Source: Bursaphelenchus xylophilus
Taxonomy: Eukaryota > Nematoda > Chromadorea > Rhabditida > Aphelenchoididae
Assembly (NCBI GenBank): GCA_904066235.2
Contig: CAJFCV020000004.1
Span: 7,936,001 to 8,000,000 of the forward strand
DNA length: 64,000 bases
Direction of reading: 5' to 3'
Positions 23,868-35,869 of this stretch are shown piece by piece. A program made the position numbers and the translations under genes. The notes under the pieces are model-generated. The model was not told the origin of the DNA. It ran no database searches and worked only from the letters and a program-made list of their open reading frames with translations. Within the stretch, counting starts at the first letter, position 1; every line of letters starts with the position of its first letter.

Positions 23868-25500
23868 ATGGGTATGGGTCGAGACTCCCGAAGCGTCTCG
23901 ATTGACGTTGTTGATATCGAACAGCCAAGCCCATCGGAGCCCGCAACAGACGCAACATGCAAAATCTGTGGGATATCTCCGGCTTCTCCGCATTTCGGAG
24001 TTGTCAGTTGTCGGCCTTGTAAGTTTCTGTTTTGTTGGCAGGAATTATATTTGTAATGTTTTAGGCGCCGCATTCTTTCGACGAACGGTTGTTTTGAAAC
24101 GAAGATATCATTGCAACCTGGAAGGCTGTTGTAATGTGCATCATGGTAAGTTCTGTTAAAATTATTTATCTTCTGTTTTTAGAGAAGCGCCCAATGTGCG
24201 CATGTTGTCGATATCAGAAAACTTTGGAGGCTGGAATGTCAGTGCAAAGTAAGTGATTTATCGGACAAGCGTACTACGTAAACCCGGAAATGCCCAGTGT
24301 TTATTACGGTCTTTATGATATAATTTATCCACTTTTCTATGGTCAAGCCTATATTTTTGATATTTTACAGACATCCGTTTCCACTCTGACAAAATAGGTG
24401 CTCCAAAGAAGAAGTCACCAAGATTACAGTCAATTCCTCCGGAACCCGAACCCTCAACGTTGCTCACAGAGATGACGAAAGGCTATCGAAAATTTCTCAA
24501 AAGGACAAAGGAGCTATACTATATTGTAAACCCCGGGGCCTTATTTGAAGACAAGATTGAATATAAACCTGCGACCTTGCCAGAACACCTTATTTTCGAC
24601 CGGTCTCAACTATATTATATGCGCAAAATGTTGGAAAAACATTTTCATCCATTTGGGGAGTTTTCAAAAAAGGATCGGGTAAGAAACACTTTTAGGACGC
24701 AGTATTTGCATATTTTCGATTAAAATGTGCGATGATAGTGTTTCAGGCCAAGATTTTCGAACTCTTCCAGCCGTATTTTACCCGGTTAAACATGGCGTAT
24801 CTAAGTGTTGTCTGTTTTCCTCACATTCCCAAACGTGTAGCCCTTTTTTATGGAGGATATGTTGACGAATCGGCACCGGTACTGCTGTATGCTCAAGATA
24901 ATGCCCCAGAGGAATCTGCTCGGTGAGGCTCAAAGCAGCATTGATTGTTTTTTGCATTTTTAGCCGGTTTTCCCCAGTATTGAAGAAGTACGTTGTGATG
25001 ACGGAAAAGCTAAAGGAATTGAAGGCGGATGAGGCAGAGATTGCTGCAATAGCGGGTGTGATTTTGTGGAGAGAAGGTAAGATGGACAGTATTTGTTAAA
25101 AGGATGGTTTTTGATGTCATCTTTTAACGAGTGTATATACAGAAACCTGACAGCATAAAGCGATTACTCCAGGCATATCATTTCTGTTTTTACTCTTTTG
25201 AACACATGTACCGACGTACATGCATAATTTATGAAGTTTTCAGCCAACATCCACTTCAATACGAACAAATTCAGCGATCGAATCGATCAGATAATCGCGG
25301 AAATGTCCAAATATTGTATGGGGAAATACAGTAATCACGAAAGCCGCGTGGGGATCCTCCTATGTCTCTGCCGAGACCTGGAAGAGCTGATGATTGTGAT
25401 CAGGGCATGCGTTGTTTTGGGTGAAATTATGAACGATTACACGATCCCCTACTTGCATGAGGATGTATTCAAACTGGCTGAAACCCGGACCTCGCAATAG
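23868..25500 (+). CDS. Nuclear hormone receptor, nematode-expanded type (copy D, diverged)
   Basis: Same family as copies A-C but on the opposite strand. The start ATG at 23868 lies 8 nt after TTTTTAG, a likely trans-splice acceptor. Exon 1 holds CKICGISPASPHFGVVSC, with the same intron splitting the fourth Cys codon. Exon 2 (from about 24065) gives AAFFRRTVVLKRRYHC and the exon from about 24181 gives CACCRYQKT. The zinc cysteines fit C-x5-C-x9-C-x2-C, but the extra conserved Cys of FQKC in copies A-C is Thr here. The hinge exon (from about 24371, NIRFHSDK) parallels the DINVNYDK exon of the others. The ligand-binding domain has ELYYIVNPGALF, DEAEIAAIAGVILW and LLCLCRDLEEL. AATAAA at 25594-25599 fits its poly(A) signal. 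An inverted, older member of the local cluster is the simplest reading. Confidence 0.87.
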
Positions 25501-28500
25501 GATCCTCGAAGAAGAGAACGAGTATTGAATACACATGTGCGTATAGACATAAATGTACATACTATATGTGAGTACCGACTATAAGATACGCAAAATAAAG
25601 ATGCCTAAAAATTATGTCTTATGTATTTTTTTCAATTTGGTTAATGTTCTACATCAACAATAATGATTGACCAATTCAAGGTGCGAAACCTCATCACTCT
25701 CCCTTTTTTGTGATAAGAGTAATAAAAAATCCAGTTTGGATGAAAGGAAAATTGCGCAAACAGTCCTCAAATCCTGCAATCTGATCCTCTTGATTTGCGG
25801 TTGGAGGAGAAGGAAGAGAGGGAGGAAAGAATGAAAGGTTGGAGGGGAAAAGGAGTATGGTCTTACTTTCTTACAAACAAAAACATTTTACATGTGCTTT
25901 GAGGAGGGCATGGGAATTATGGTAACAATGAATTAATTGTTTTGTATAAATAACACTTACTTAATGTGGTAGCACGTTTAAATTGGTGTTTTACAACCCA
26001 ATTTATACGCCACAGACACTTCTAGTCACAATATTGGCTAATCTTCTTCAGTCTGACCATCATCTTTCATCCAATTGATGACTTATTTCCATTTTTTCCA
26101 AATCTCTTCCCCAATTTTTCCTTGGTTTTTGGCCTTTTCCACCCACCGATCCCAGTCGCCTATCCTCTTCATAACCCCATTATTTGCTCAAGTTTTATCC
26201 CGGCGCTCTCAAAACTTTAATCTTCGCCGAGCTGTATGTTTCGCGTATAACGACGTGAACTTTGTTTGCGCCACCGCCGTTTGTTTGCGTTTTACGCCGC
26301 TTTTTCGACAATTTTCTTTATCCGCGAGGTGAATTGCAAGACAATACTTGCTCTTTCGGTCTTATACGACTTTATATTATTCTTTAAATGCCTTTGGCAA
26401 GCTATTTTCTCTCATTTCCCTGTTTTAATATTAATTTCCTTAATTCCAGACGCCTTTTTAAACAAAACAAGTTTGTTTTTACAATCTTTTGTCCAAGTTT
26501 TCAACTTTCCAGACCCTTCTTTGTCTTCTGAATCTATCAGAATTTGTTTACGATCCACCGATTTCAATGGGAAAGTATTTGAATAACCGTAAAAGCTTTC
26601 TGTTTTCCACGTAAACGAGATTCGCTCTTCTTTTATTCGCTTTTTTCGTCTTTCTAAAAATAGTTTTACGAATTCAAACGTAATTTGGCACCCATAGAAA
26701 CGAGTAAACATTGGGGGATTTAGAGAAGCGTAGGGGGTAATCAACGGCCAACAAATTTGTTTTTCTGAGTGTTTTTGTAATCATCAGTCTGGCAATAGTT
26801 TTCTTGGCTTTTTTTATGAACTTCCGGGGCTATTTTAAGACCACAAGTTTTAATTTCACAAGCCTCTGTTGATTCAGAACCCATATTTGCATTTATTTTC
26901 TTTGATTTCCCCAAATCTCCGGCATTTTCCCCCTTTTACCTGTCAGTGCGCCACTTTTTTTAATCCAAAGGCACTTACCGTTTTGTAATCCCTCCCTCAA
27001 ACTAGATTCTTATTATTTTTAGCACTTACCGTTGGTTTTATTAACGATTTATCCTCATTGTCAGCGTCATAACCTGTACATTTGTTGAGCGGATAGAAAA
27101 ACAAAAAGGTGAATGGAGAACGACGCGTGCGAGGTGCTTTTCACCTTGACAATACTGGTTTATTTTAAGTAATAACTGTCAATCCAGGGGGTTAGTGGAG
27201 TTAGGGGTTATTAGTGGAGGTTTTAATCGATGGGAAAAATATTTTTTCTTTCCGTTGATCAAGTCTTCAGACTCTTTTATATTGCAGAGCAAGCTATTCA
27301 ACGGCATTTGCAAAGGCAAAGCAAGGAAAAATTGTTTTTTGATGACTTTTGAACATCGATTTCTACGAAATACGGTATCCAATAGCTTGTTTGTTATTTT
27401 GCGCCGCTTAATTTGCAAGCTCGAGTTGCGGCGTAATCGTTTTTCGTATTTTCAAGGCTGCTGGAGCGTGTCCGCCGACCGGTTGATTCCACAATCAAAA
27501 CAAGAAGCGCCATAATTTGATCGGAACAGTTTTGGAATGCCTAAAACAAGCTCGAGATGGGATGAGGTCTCGCGTTTTTAGGCGGCCCTCCTCTGCTTGA
27601 TCACCGCTTAAACGAAAGCGTCGGCGTTCCGAACTCGTTGAAGTGAGTGCGCAACGGGCTCAAGAGGGCTAAGAATAGGGCTCGAGATCAGGTGTCTGAA
27701 CATGGAACGGAACGAGTCGTGTCGGCGACGATCAACTTACCACCTCATGCTTCAGATGGCTAATTTGGGGAGGGGAGAGCGGGCGAAAGAAGATCGACCG
27801 CTGATAATTAAGAGACTCCGACCTGCGTCGAACACTTTTCATTGCAGAAGACGGGCTGATAAGGGGTTGAAGGATCGGGGATAAGGGCTAAAGGCTATAC
27901 TGAAGTTTTCACTGATCTTATCGCAGCTATTTAACATTTATTTTCAGTCATAGAGCCATCGAAGGTGAAGCCCCTAGTCGTATTTTCCCTCTCTTTTCCC
28001 TTCAAGATATGTATTTCAAAGTTTCCGACCCTAAAGTTTACAGTAAGGCCTTTTGTTTTATACAGTCGACTCCTCTGCAAATTGCCCCTTTTTCTCTCCA
28101 AAAAAACATCGGACTCTGGAGTTTACATCGCTTTAAACTTCCGGTGTTCCCAGAATATTAACCGCACCCCGCTTTATGACCAACGAGAGACCGCTGTAAA
28201 AATAGCTGTAAATTAGGGGCCTGCAAGGAATTAATGTTTGGAATTTACGGACCTCAATGTTCTGGTGACTTTTATGTTTCTGGAGCTCCGATCATGACGA
28301 CGATGGATGTCTGGGAGGATTCCTTTGGGGGATGAGTCAACTGCTCGCTGAAATCCGGCTCTCGGGATTATTTCAGAATTAGAACAGCGGTAATTTTTCC
28401 TATCGGTCAATTTTGTTGAGTCATTTTGGATCAAGGAACAAGGAAGTATGTTGAAATCCTGTCAATTACTGATTTTTCATATATGCAGTAGCTTTGACTC

Positions 28501-31500
28501 TATCAAGTCTATTTTCCATCAAGTTTGTCATTGTCTGATCCTCAAATTAAACGATGTGTTTTATCTGTTTCCACACACATATACCACATTTGTCTTACCT
28601 AATCCCATAATCACCACCACATCCTCTTCCTCTTACATAATCTTCAAGTTGTTGTCCAATGTATCCCGAGGTAATTACCTTTTTTTGCTAAGTGTTAAGA
28701 TGTCAAGTGATGACATGAGGGTAGTGATGGGCGTTAAGAGGAAGTTACATCATGAAAAGATTACCGGAAAGACCAAAATAAAGATTTAGAGACAATAATG
28801 TTGTTTTGGAATCTTTGTTGGGATGGTGACGAATTGTTTTATTATTATGTTTCGCTGAGATTGCAAATCATTTTCCTATCAAAATGGATGAGATTTTGTT
28901 GTCAAATTTTCAGCGTTTTTAATGATTAGGCTTTTATCTGAAATCTCCACCGCCCATAGCAAAAACTATACCTTAATATATATTTGCAAATGATACCCGC
29001 AGGGATAGACTTTAATCCACCCGCTAAAAATAGCGACCGCTAACTAGCCCTGCAACGGCTTAACCTTGTTTCGGCTAACCACATCCGCTCCCGACGTCAT
29101 CCCTTTTTGCTCCCTCATGCCGATCTTCTGGAGATTTCCTTGCGAAGTAGAGCCCCGCTGATGCATTCGCCGATCCTCGGCGTTCGCGTGTTTTTCATTA
29201 ATCAGCCCCGACTCTCTTCAGTTCAGAACATATCCGGTTCCATTTTCAACGGCTCGATCGCAGCGCCGACAAAAACTTTCGAAATTGTTAAGAGCCCTCT
29301 GGAGATATTCCCTTCTTTTTTTTGGAAAATGTAAAATTTAATTTTTTTCCTTTGTTTTTGAAGTTTTTGAAGTCAGAAAGAACATTTGACGGACTAGAAG
29401 GCTGAGTCAAAACGTAATATTTGACTGTTTAATTAGGCTGTGTGTCCTTTATTTCGAGGGGGAATGGTTTGGGATACAGATCTGATTAGTTTTTTTAATG
29501 TTTTCCGAGAGAGCTATAAGGAAATATTTTGGGGGAAAATTCGACCATTTGATGAGATGGACAGCCGGTCAGTGGAGAAAGGGCTTTACGGAGAGGCTGA
29601 TGATATTGTGGAACGTGGCTGGAGGTCTGGTTTTATTATCTTGTTTGTAATGGAGGATTTCGGGGGCTTGGAGATATCATTATTGGATAAGATGATGAGG
29701 TTTATGACCTCTGAGGAGATAAATCATTGCTTACTGTGGCTTGCATGCGATTTATAGCAAAAATGGGACGTCTGGAGACACCGCAGCTTCATTGAAAGGT
29801 TCCCATTCTTTCTTCTGATAACAACATTTCTTTATTTACCCCCAAACCAAGCGCCGCCGTATTGTTCGTGCACTGTTGACCGATTATGAATCCCATTTTT
29901 CATCAAATTAGAGCTTTTTTTCTTTTTTTCTCCAATTAACCCAAACCCATTTTTCCCGCTGGAAACCCACCAACCTTCCCACATAAACCCGCAGGAAATA
30001 AACAGTAAACCAATTCAAGGTTAGTGATGTGACGGAAACTGATATAAGAAACAAAAAAATGAGCCCATGAATTGGCTGTTTTGTTTTATGGGATTCCATG
30101 ATGGCGGTGGTTGCGCAACCGACAAGTTTATGGATATCTTGGGAAAGTGGGGTGAGATTTCAGTGGGGATCAGTAGTCGATTCGAAAGCGTTCCCTCGGG
30201 TGATTGCCAGTGGGAAAAGTACGTGAGAAATTGATAGGGGAATCTCACGGTTCGAAGAGGAGTAGAGATGTGGCATTTCTAATTGTTTTTTCGCTTGTTT
30301 CCTTTAGTTAAATTCAGTTTATGATAATGAAAGCCCCAAGGGAATGCAGTCAATGGATTCGACATACACTCAAATGGACAGGCCCTTATTTGTTGGCGGT
30401 CTGACTTTTGTTTCTTCGACTTTTGGTCCTAAGTTTGTTAGAAGCGGTGTTTAAATTTAATTGTGATGTAGTCGAAAACAACGTTTTTCCATGCGTTTCT
30501 GGATGAAAAAATTGGACAGTCTGTTTGAACCGTGTGGTGCAACATCCATGTAAAAAAAAATTTCGTAAAGGTAGGACCATTTTTTTCCGTATCTGTTTTT
30601 GTGGCCTCACTGTCAGGCTTAAGATGTCCTTGGCATTCTACTATGCTTAAGGCTAGCTATACGTCTTAAAGATCAACCCATGGCCCAAAACGACTTTTGC
30701 AAATTTCCACGGAGTTCTTAGCCTTGTAGGTACTTTAGAAAAAATATTTTCACCCTTTGAGCTTTTAAATCTCCAGATCCTTTCAATATCCCCAGTTCAC
30801 CTCTTTCCCAAAGATCTTAACCTTGATCCGGACAGTTTATATCATCCTTGAGACGGGGGAATTAGGCGAATTAAGAAAAAATCGTCACCCTGCGGGGTTT
30901 TTTGCTTCTTCTTTGACTTTTCTTTTTACTTTTGTTTAGAAAAACAACCCAACCTTTGAAGTCTTTGCTTGAAAGTGCTGGAACTGTCTAAAGATGGTAA
31001 ATGTTTGCTCTGGGATTCTCTGAGAAACTCTTGAAAAAATTGAAAATCGGATTAAAAATGTGGATTAAAGTTTTGCAAAGGCTTGAAATGTGATATCATT
31101 TTGAGATTTTTTGATGATCTAGTGCGCTTTTAGTTCCTCGTATTTTATCTTGGAACAGATCATTCTTGACTTCCTAGTTCAAAGCCCTTGACAGTTATCG
31201 TTGTTTGAAGAAGTTCCCAGGAACATTTTCATCCAACTTTTTTCGTTTCCTTTTCATTTTTTCGCTGCTCCGACTTTGATCCGAAACGAGCGCTTCAGCC
31301 AAAACCGGAATCGGATTTTGTTCGGTTCCCGTGAAGACCAAGAGGTTTTGCTTGTTCTGCAACCGAATTCCCTCCTCGCGGTGTGTAGGGAAAGCGCAAA
31401 GGAAACGTACCGCGACCTCAGGAAAATGAGGAGGCCGGAAGTCCAATTCGATAAAGATTAAATTGGAGTCTAAGTTGGGGGCCCGGAGGCGTCGAGGAAA

Positions 31501-34500
31501 CCGGCAAAGGACGGGGGCTTCCAAACCTCATTTGTTATTGTGCTAGTCTGTTCGGGCACGGTAAAGGGAGGGGATTTAACGTAGTTTAGGGGTTTTGCAA
31601 CAGAAATCCATTTTATTCAAGCTTTAGGGCTAAAATGGCGCGGCGTGCCTGGGGCGGCCTAAATATTATTATATTTTTACTTATTTGTCTGTTTGCTTAG
31701 CGTTAGCCTTTTTTTCTTGTTTACGTTCCTTTTTAACAGTTTTTTTTCAGCTATTTCTTGTCGTTAAATCAACATCCGATTCAAACTCATAAACTTTCAA
31801 ATATTCCAAGCGCTACAGTCCACATCCAACCATCCAATTTGCCAGTTCCGAATCATTAAAATCCCTTGTCGATCCCCATTCTCCCCACTCGTACGGACTG
31901 TCCCATTTCGCCTTTCTCTTGACAGTTTTACAGGCAGTAAGAGTAGCCGCTAACCTTAACCTCATTGAGATCATCCACACGGATATTTCGTGTCATCCGC
32001 CGCTCCGCTCTCCCATTTTGTGTGGGAAATTCGAAAATAATTCCCTTCCTAAATCCAAATTGATTAGCCATGACGAAAAGTCTTTAGTCGAGTTTTAGTA
32101 AACGGTTTTATTGGGCTCAAGGATGGGGCATTCCCTTGCACGGTGCGAGTGGAATTGGCTCTTCAAATGGCCCTTCGATTATCGTGCGGTGGAATTTGAG
32201 GAAATTGGGCTACTGTAAGGTCTAGGGGAAGATATTTTGAACGAGTCTACAGTCTATACGCCCTCTTTTCCCCATTTTTTTGAGCACGTGCATTAACCTA
32301 GGCCCCGAATTTGTGAAAAACTTTAATGAAATCTGAGCATCGCACGCGAATTAGTACTTACTTTCAAAATTTTGTTTTGTATTTTTGCCAGCTTTCGTTT
32401 GCAAATTTGCAACAACTAGTGTTTCCTTATTCATCATCGTGCCATTTAATACGATTTTCCTTTTTCTTTCAAGAATATACATCATGATAAACATCTTTAA
32501 TCCCCTTAGGCACCATTAGTCTTGAGTCTAATTTCACATCTACGATAACATTGCCTTGCGTCAATGGCTAAATCAGCTAGAGGCCATATGCCATCACCTC
32601 CCTAATACTTCCTAATTTCAATATAAAACCCGCCCTGAGGGTTGTTTTTTTTGCTTCCCACAATACCCAAAATGGCAACTCGTGCTCTTAATCCCGTATT
32701 CTAAATTTTCGCATTTTTCGCCGGGGAATTAGCGAACAAAACGAGTTCGACGGCATTAAAAAACGCTCACAGCTTTATTCAATTGGTTGCGTTTGAGGGA
32801 GTTTTATTGTTATAGGCGTAATGTTACAATCGAGCGATCAATTACGCCACAGCATGCCGGTTAACCTGTTTTTTGGAGGGGAGAAAGGGAGCCGCGGCGG
32901 TTAAAAGTGGAATATTTAAATACGAAAAGTGATGGTTAAAGGGGATTTGGAAGGCATACATTATAGCTGGATGGACAATGGCGAGCTAGAGCAGGCTGGG
33001 CGTAGGATTTGAGCATTACTGGTTGTGACGTGGTGGGTATGAGAAAGGAGGATCGAGATTTAGTACTATTTCCCAGCATTGTCTTTCCTCTTAATTTTGC
33101 CTGCTAATCCAGCTATGAGTCTCCCCAAAAAACAACCCAATTTTTTCCCTCAGTTTTCACACCATTTTTATGTTTACCATAAAATTAAAAGCTAGTCAAA
33201 AAAATCGAAAATATCTGATGCCTAATTAAGACCACTTTAAAAATTATTTTTGTCTGCCCCTCCGGCGTTCTTTGTCTTCCGGTTTCCGTAGCAATGTAAG
33301 GGTTCTTGGCTCACATCCGAACACGCAACCTTCTCCGTGGGTCCATTTCTTTTTCCATGAAAATCCGGGGTAAATCCGAAAAGATTTGGGCTTTGAGGTT
33401 TGAAAATTCCTGCTGTCGTCTGGAGACGTTGTGCAAGATGGGGAGAAAAAGCTGTGATTACCGCAACAAAATATATTTTTTGATGACTTTGTAAAACCTC
33501 AAAGAAATTTTTTTTGCAAAACGCTCACTTCCATCTGTAATTGCCGTTTTTAACCTCTGTACTTGCCATGTTGGTATAGTATGACATGAGGAAAAATTGA
33601 GATTTTTTCCCAAAAAAGCTTTGATTACTGTAATTTCCCTTTTCGTGTAAAATGCAAGTTTTGCGAAGATTATAAAGTAATCCTAGCATCCGTTTTGCCC
33701 TAAATCTTTGACGCCTTATCGGATACAACGGATTAGTCATTAATGAACTTCATTTAAAAGCCCCTAATTATTACTTTTATATTACTTTTTGCTTGTTTCA
33801 ATCCCGCTTTCTTTCATTACTCCCATTTTTGGCCGATTTTATTGTCCGCGGCCCTATTCCCGGCATTTCTTTTTTCATTTTCCCATCGGTGGTCTCGATT
33901 TCCCCACGGATTTGTGGCCGTTTCCATTGTCCCAGAAATGACCCGCACTCTATTCTCCCCGCTTTTACTGACATTACAACTTCTTGAGCAGAGACCAATC
34001 CCATTTTTTCTGTTGTGTAATCAAATTATTAGTAGTATCCTCGAATAATTTTTTATGTTTTTCCTCCTTGATATATCGAATTTCGGCCTTCAAGAATGGT
34101 AATTGGAGAGTGGATAAATAAAAGTTAAGACGGAAGTTCCCATAGGGAAATCTTTTTTTCATATTTGATTTTCTTGTAAGATTATGTCTCCAGAATGTGT
34201 AGTGCTAAAATACGTCATCTCCGCGTCATTTGATGTCGATGAATATTGTATTTCAAGGGGTTGGCGGCAGATTTTGTAAGGTTACGCAAACATTGGGTTT
34301 CCCTCATAGCGGTATTTAAGAAAATTATGTTGTTCGAATTTGAAGCTCACATAATTTTTTTAGCCAATGGTACTTTCTAACCACCGCCTATACATATATT
34401 CCCATCCGACTGCTCCATAATTACCCCTCCCAATTTTACTATTCCCATCAACTGCCGTCCTCGGAACTAGTAGCCATTACTGACCACATCCCTTGGCTCC

Positions 34501-34790
34501 TTTCCCCATAAATCTCCGAAATGATTACATACATATAAACCTCCCTCTCCTTTCCTTGTCCCCATTTTTTCTGTTCGGCCAACAATTGAATGGCCATTTC
34601 TATTCTCAAAAGGCGATTTTTAAGAGCTCTTTTTTGAGGAGGAAAAAATATCCGCCGCCCGGTCATCCTTCAAATTTTACGCCGCCGGCATTGTCCCTGG
34701 TCGTCCACGCATAACTCAAAAGCGGCAGTTTTTTGTCGTTTTAACTGCGGGAGTCAAATTAGAGTCGAAGCGTTGAGTTCGAAGCTAACT
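25501..34790. other. Long non-coding stretch, about 9.3 kb
   Basis: No coding gene could be supported. Frames up to 113 codons exist on both strands, several exactly overlapping in antisense (31195-31524 minus and 31201-31461 plus), which is the behaviour of chance frames. The interval is richer in GC patches than the rest of the window, for example around 27540-27900, 29040-29330 and 31200-31520. A GACGTCA core followed by CCCTTT occurs at about 29092-29106 and recurs outside this stretch at about 35278-35292. It may hold distal regulatory sequence or non-coding exons of the kinase gene. That is inference only. Confidence 0.4.
25594..25599 (+). promoter_or_regulatory. Poly(A) signal AATAAA of receptor copy D
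   Basis: AATAAA 94 nt after the stop codon of the plus-strand receptor gene. Confidence 0.55.
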
Positions 34791-34793
34791 CGG

Positions 34794-34799
34794 TATAAA
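34794..34799 (+). promoter_or_regulatory. Candidate TATA box upstream of the kinase gene
   Basis: TATAAA in the context CGGTATAAAGAC, about 65 nt before a strong donor (GCAG|GTAAGTTTTC at 34864/34865). It would fit a promoter for a non-coding first exon. Confidence 0.35.
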
Positions 34800-34824
34800 G
34801 ACAGGATTTCTTCTGAGGTTGCTT

Positions 34825-34864
34825 AACGCTGCCTATTCGAAAGTTCTTAAAATATCTTTGGCAG
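34825..34864 (+). other. Candidate non-coding first exon of the kinase gene
   Basis: The right edge is the donor GCAG|GTAAGT. The left edge is only a guess from the TATA box position. Splicing to the acceptor TTTCAG ending at 35838 would remove 974 nt and give a 31-nt second piece of 5' UTR before ATG 35870. The alternative is direct trans-splicing at 35838. Confidence 0.3.
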
Positions 34865-35562
34865 GTAAGTTTTCTTCGTCAATTATTCCATGGGTAAATA
34901 TGTACAAAGCAGGAGGAAACGACATTTCGCTTTGATTCCATCATGTAGTAGTTCTCTAAAAGACCAAGAATCTTTTGTGACACATAGTTTGAATGCACAT
35001 ACCTGTGCTTATCTACATATCTTGCCTATCGCCATATCCGAACATATTTTGGCCATTTTTTCCTCTTTTGTTTATTACCAAAAAAATTTTTTGATGTTTT
35101 TTAATTTTGTTTATCCAGCTTCACCCTCAAATCGGACTTTTTCCCCTCAACTCCCGCTGATCGCCTGAGGGAATCGCGGTTTCCCATTATCACCGCTTAA
35201 CCCTCAATTTAACGAATTGAGGGCCTGCGGTGCGAAGAAGGGGAAACCCGCTTAACGCGGGGGTAATATCCTCTTCCGACGTCAGCCCTTTCATTGTCAA
35301 ACCATCTCGCTGCATTGACGTCGCAAATCTTAAACTCTTTGCAAAACCGCCGACAAAATTTTTGGAATAATCTTCGTCGTTTTTTGTGTTTATTCTTCTG
35401 TTTATTCGGTGACTGTCAGCTCGTTTTGAGGTCAATCTCCTAAACGTCCGCTCTTTTGGAAGTATCAGGATTTTTAGGGGTTTTCATCCGGATTATAACG
35501 AAACAGCGACGGTTTTATTTCGTATATTATACATATTTTTAGATACCAATTGACGGCACGCT

Positions 35563-35604
35563 CCACTAATCTCATATATTTTCACCAATATATGAGATTA
35601 GTGG
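35563..35604. repeat. Perfect 18-bp inverted repeat (hairpin) in the kinase upstream region
   Basis: CCACTAATCTCATATATT (35563-35580) and its exact reverse complement (35587-35604) are separated by 6 bases. It lies about 265 nt before the kinase start codon, inside the proposed 5' UTR intron. Confidence 0.75.
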
Positions 35605-35869
35605 TTTGAAGTACTCGGCAGATAAATGTGCCGTTTTCTGGTCCTTGCGTGATAAACCAAAGGCAATTTTAATATTCGAATATCCCCCGGTAAACACGTA
35701 TTTCGGCCGAACCTTGGATATCCTTTATGTATATTGCTTGTTTTTATTTTTCGTTTATCATGTGGCCGTGAATTTCGCATAGGTTTACTTTCATTTCTTC
35801 CCTGATTACTTTGTATTACATTGTTTTAATACTTTCAGCCGATCGCCGGATGCTTAGTATACGAAAGTA

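Noticed and set aside
28448..28789. 113-codon plus-strand frame
   Set aside because: Hydrophobic, low-complexity composition without a signal-peptide pattern or splice context.
29440..29757. 105-codon plus-strand frame
   Set aside because: No known domain; lies in the non-coding stretch without splice or conservation evidence.
31195..31524. Antisense pair of frames (109 and 86 codons)
   Set aside because: Mutually overlapping frames in a GC-rich patch are expected by chance; no homology or splice support.
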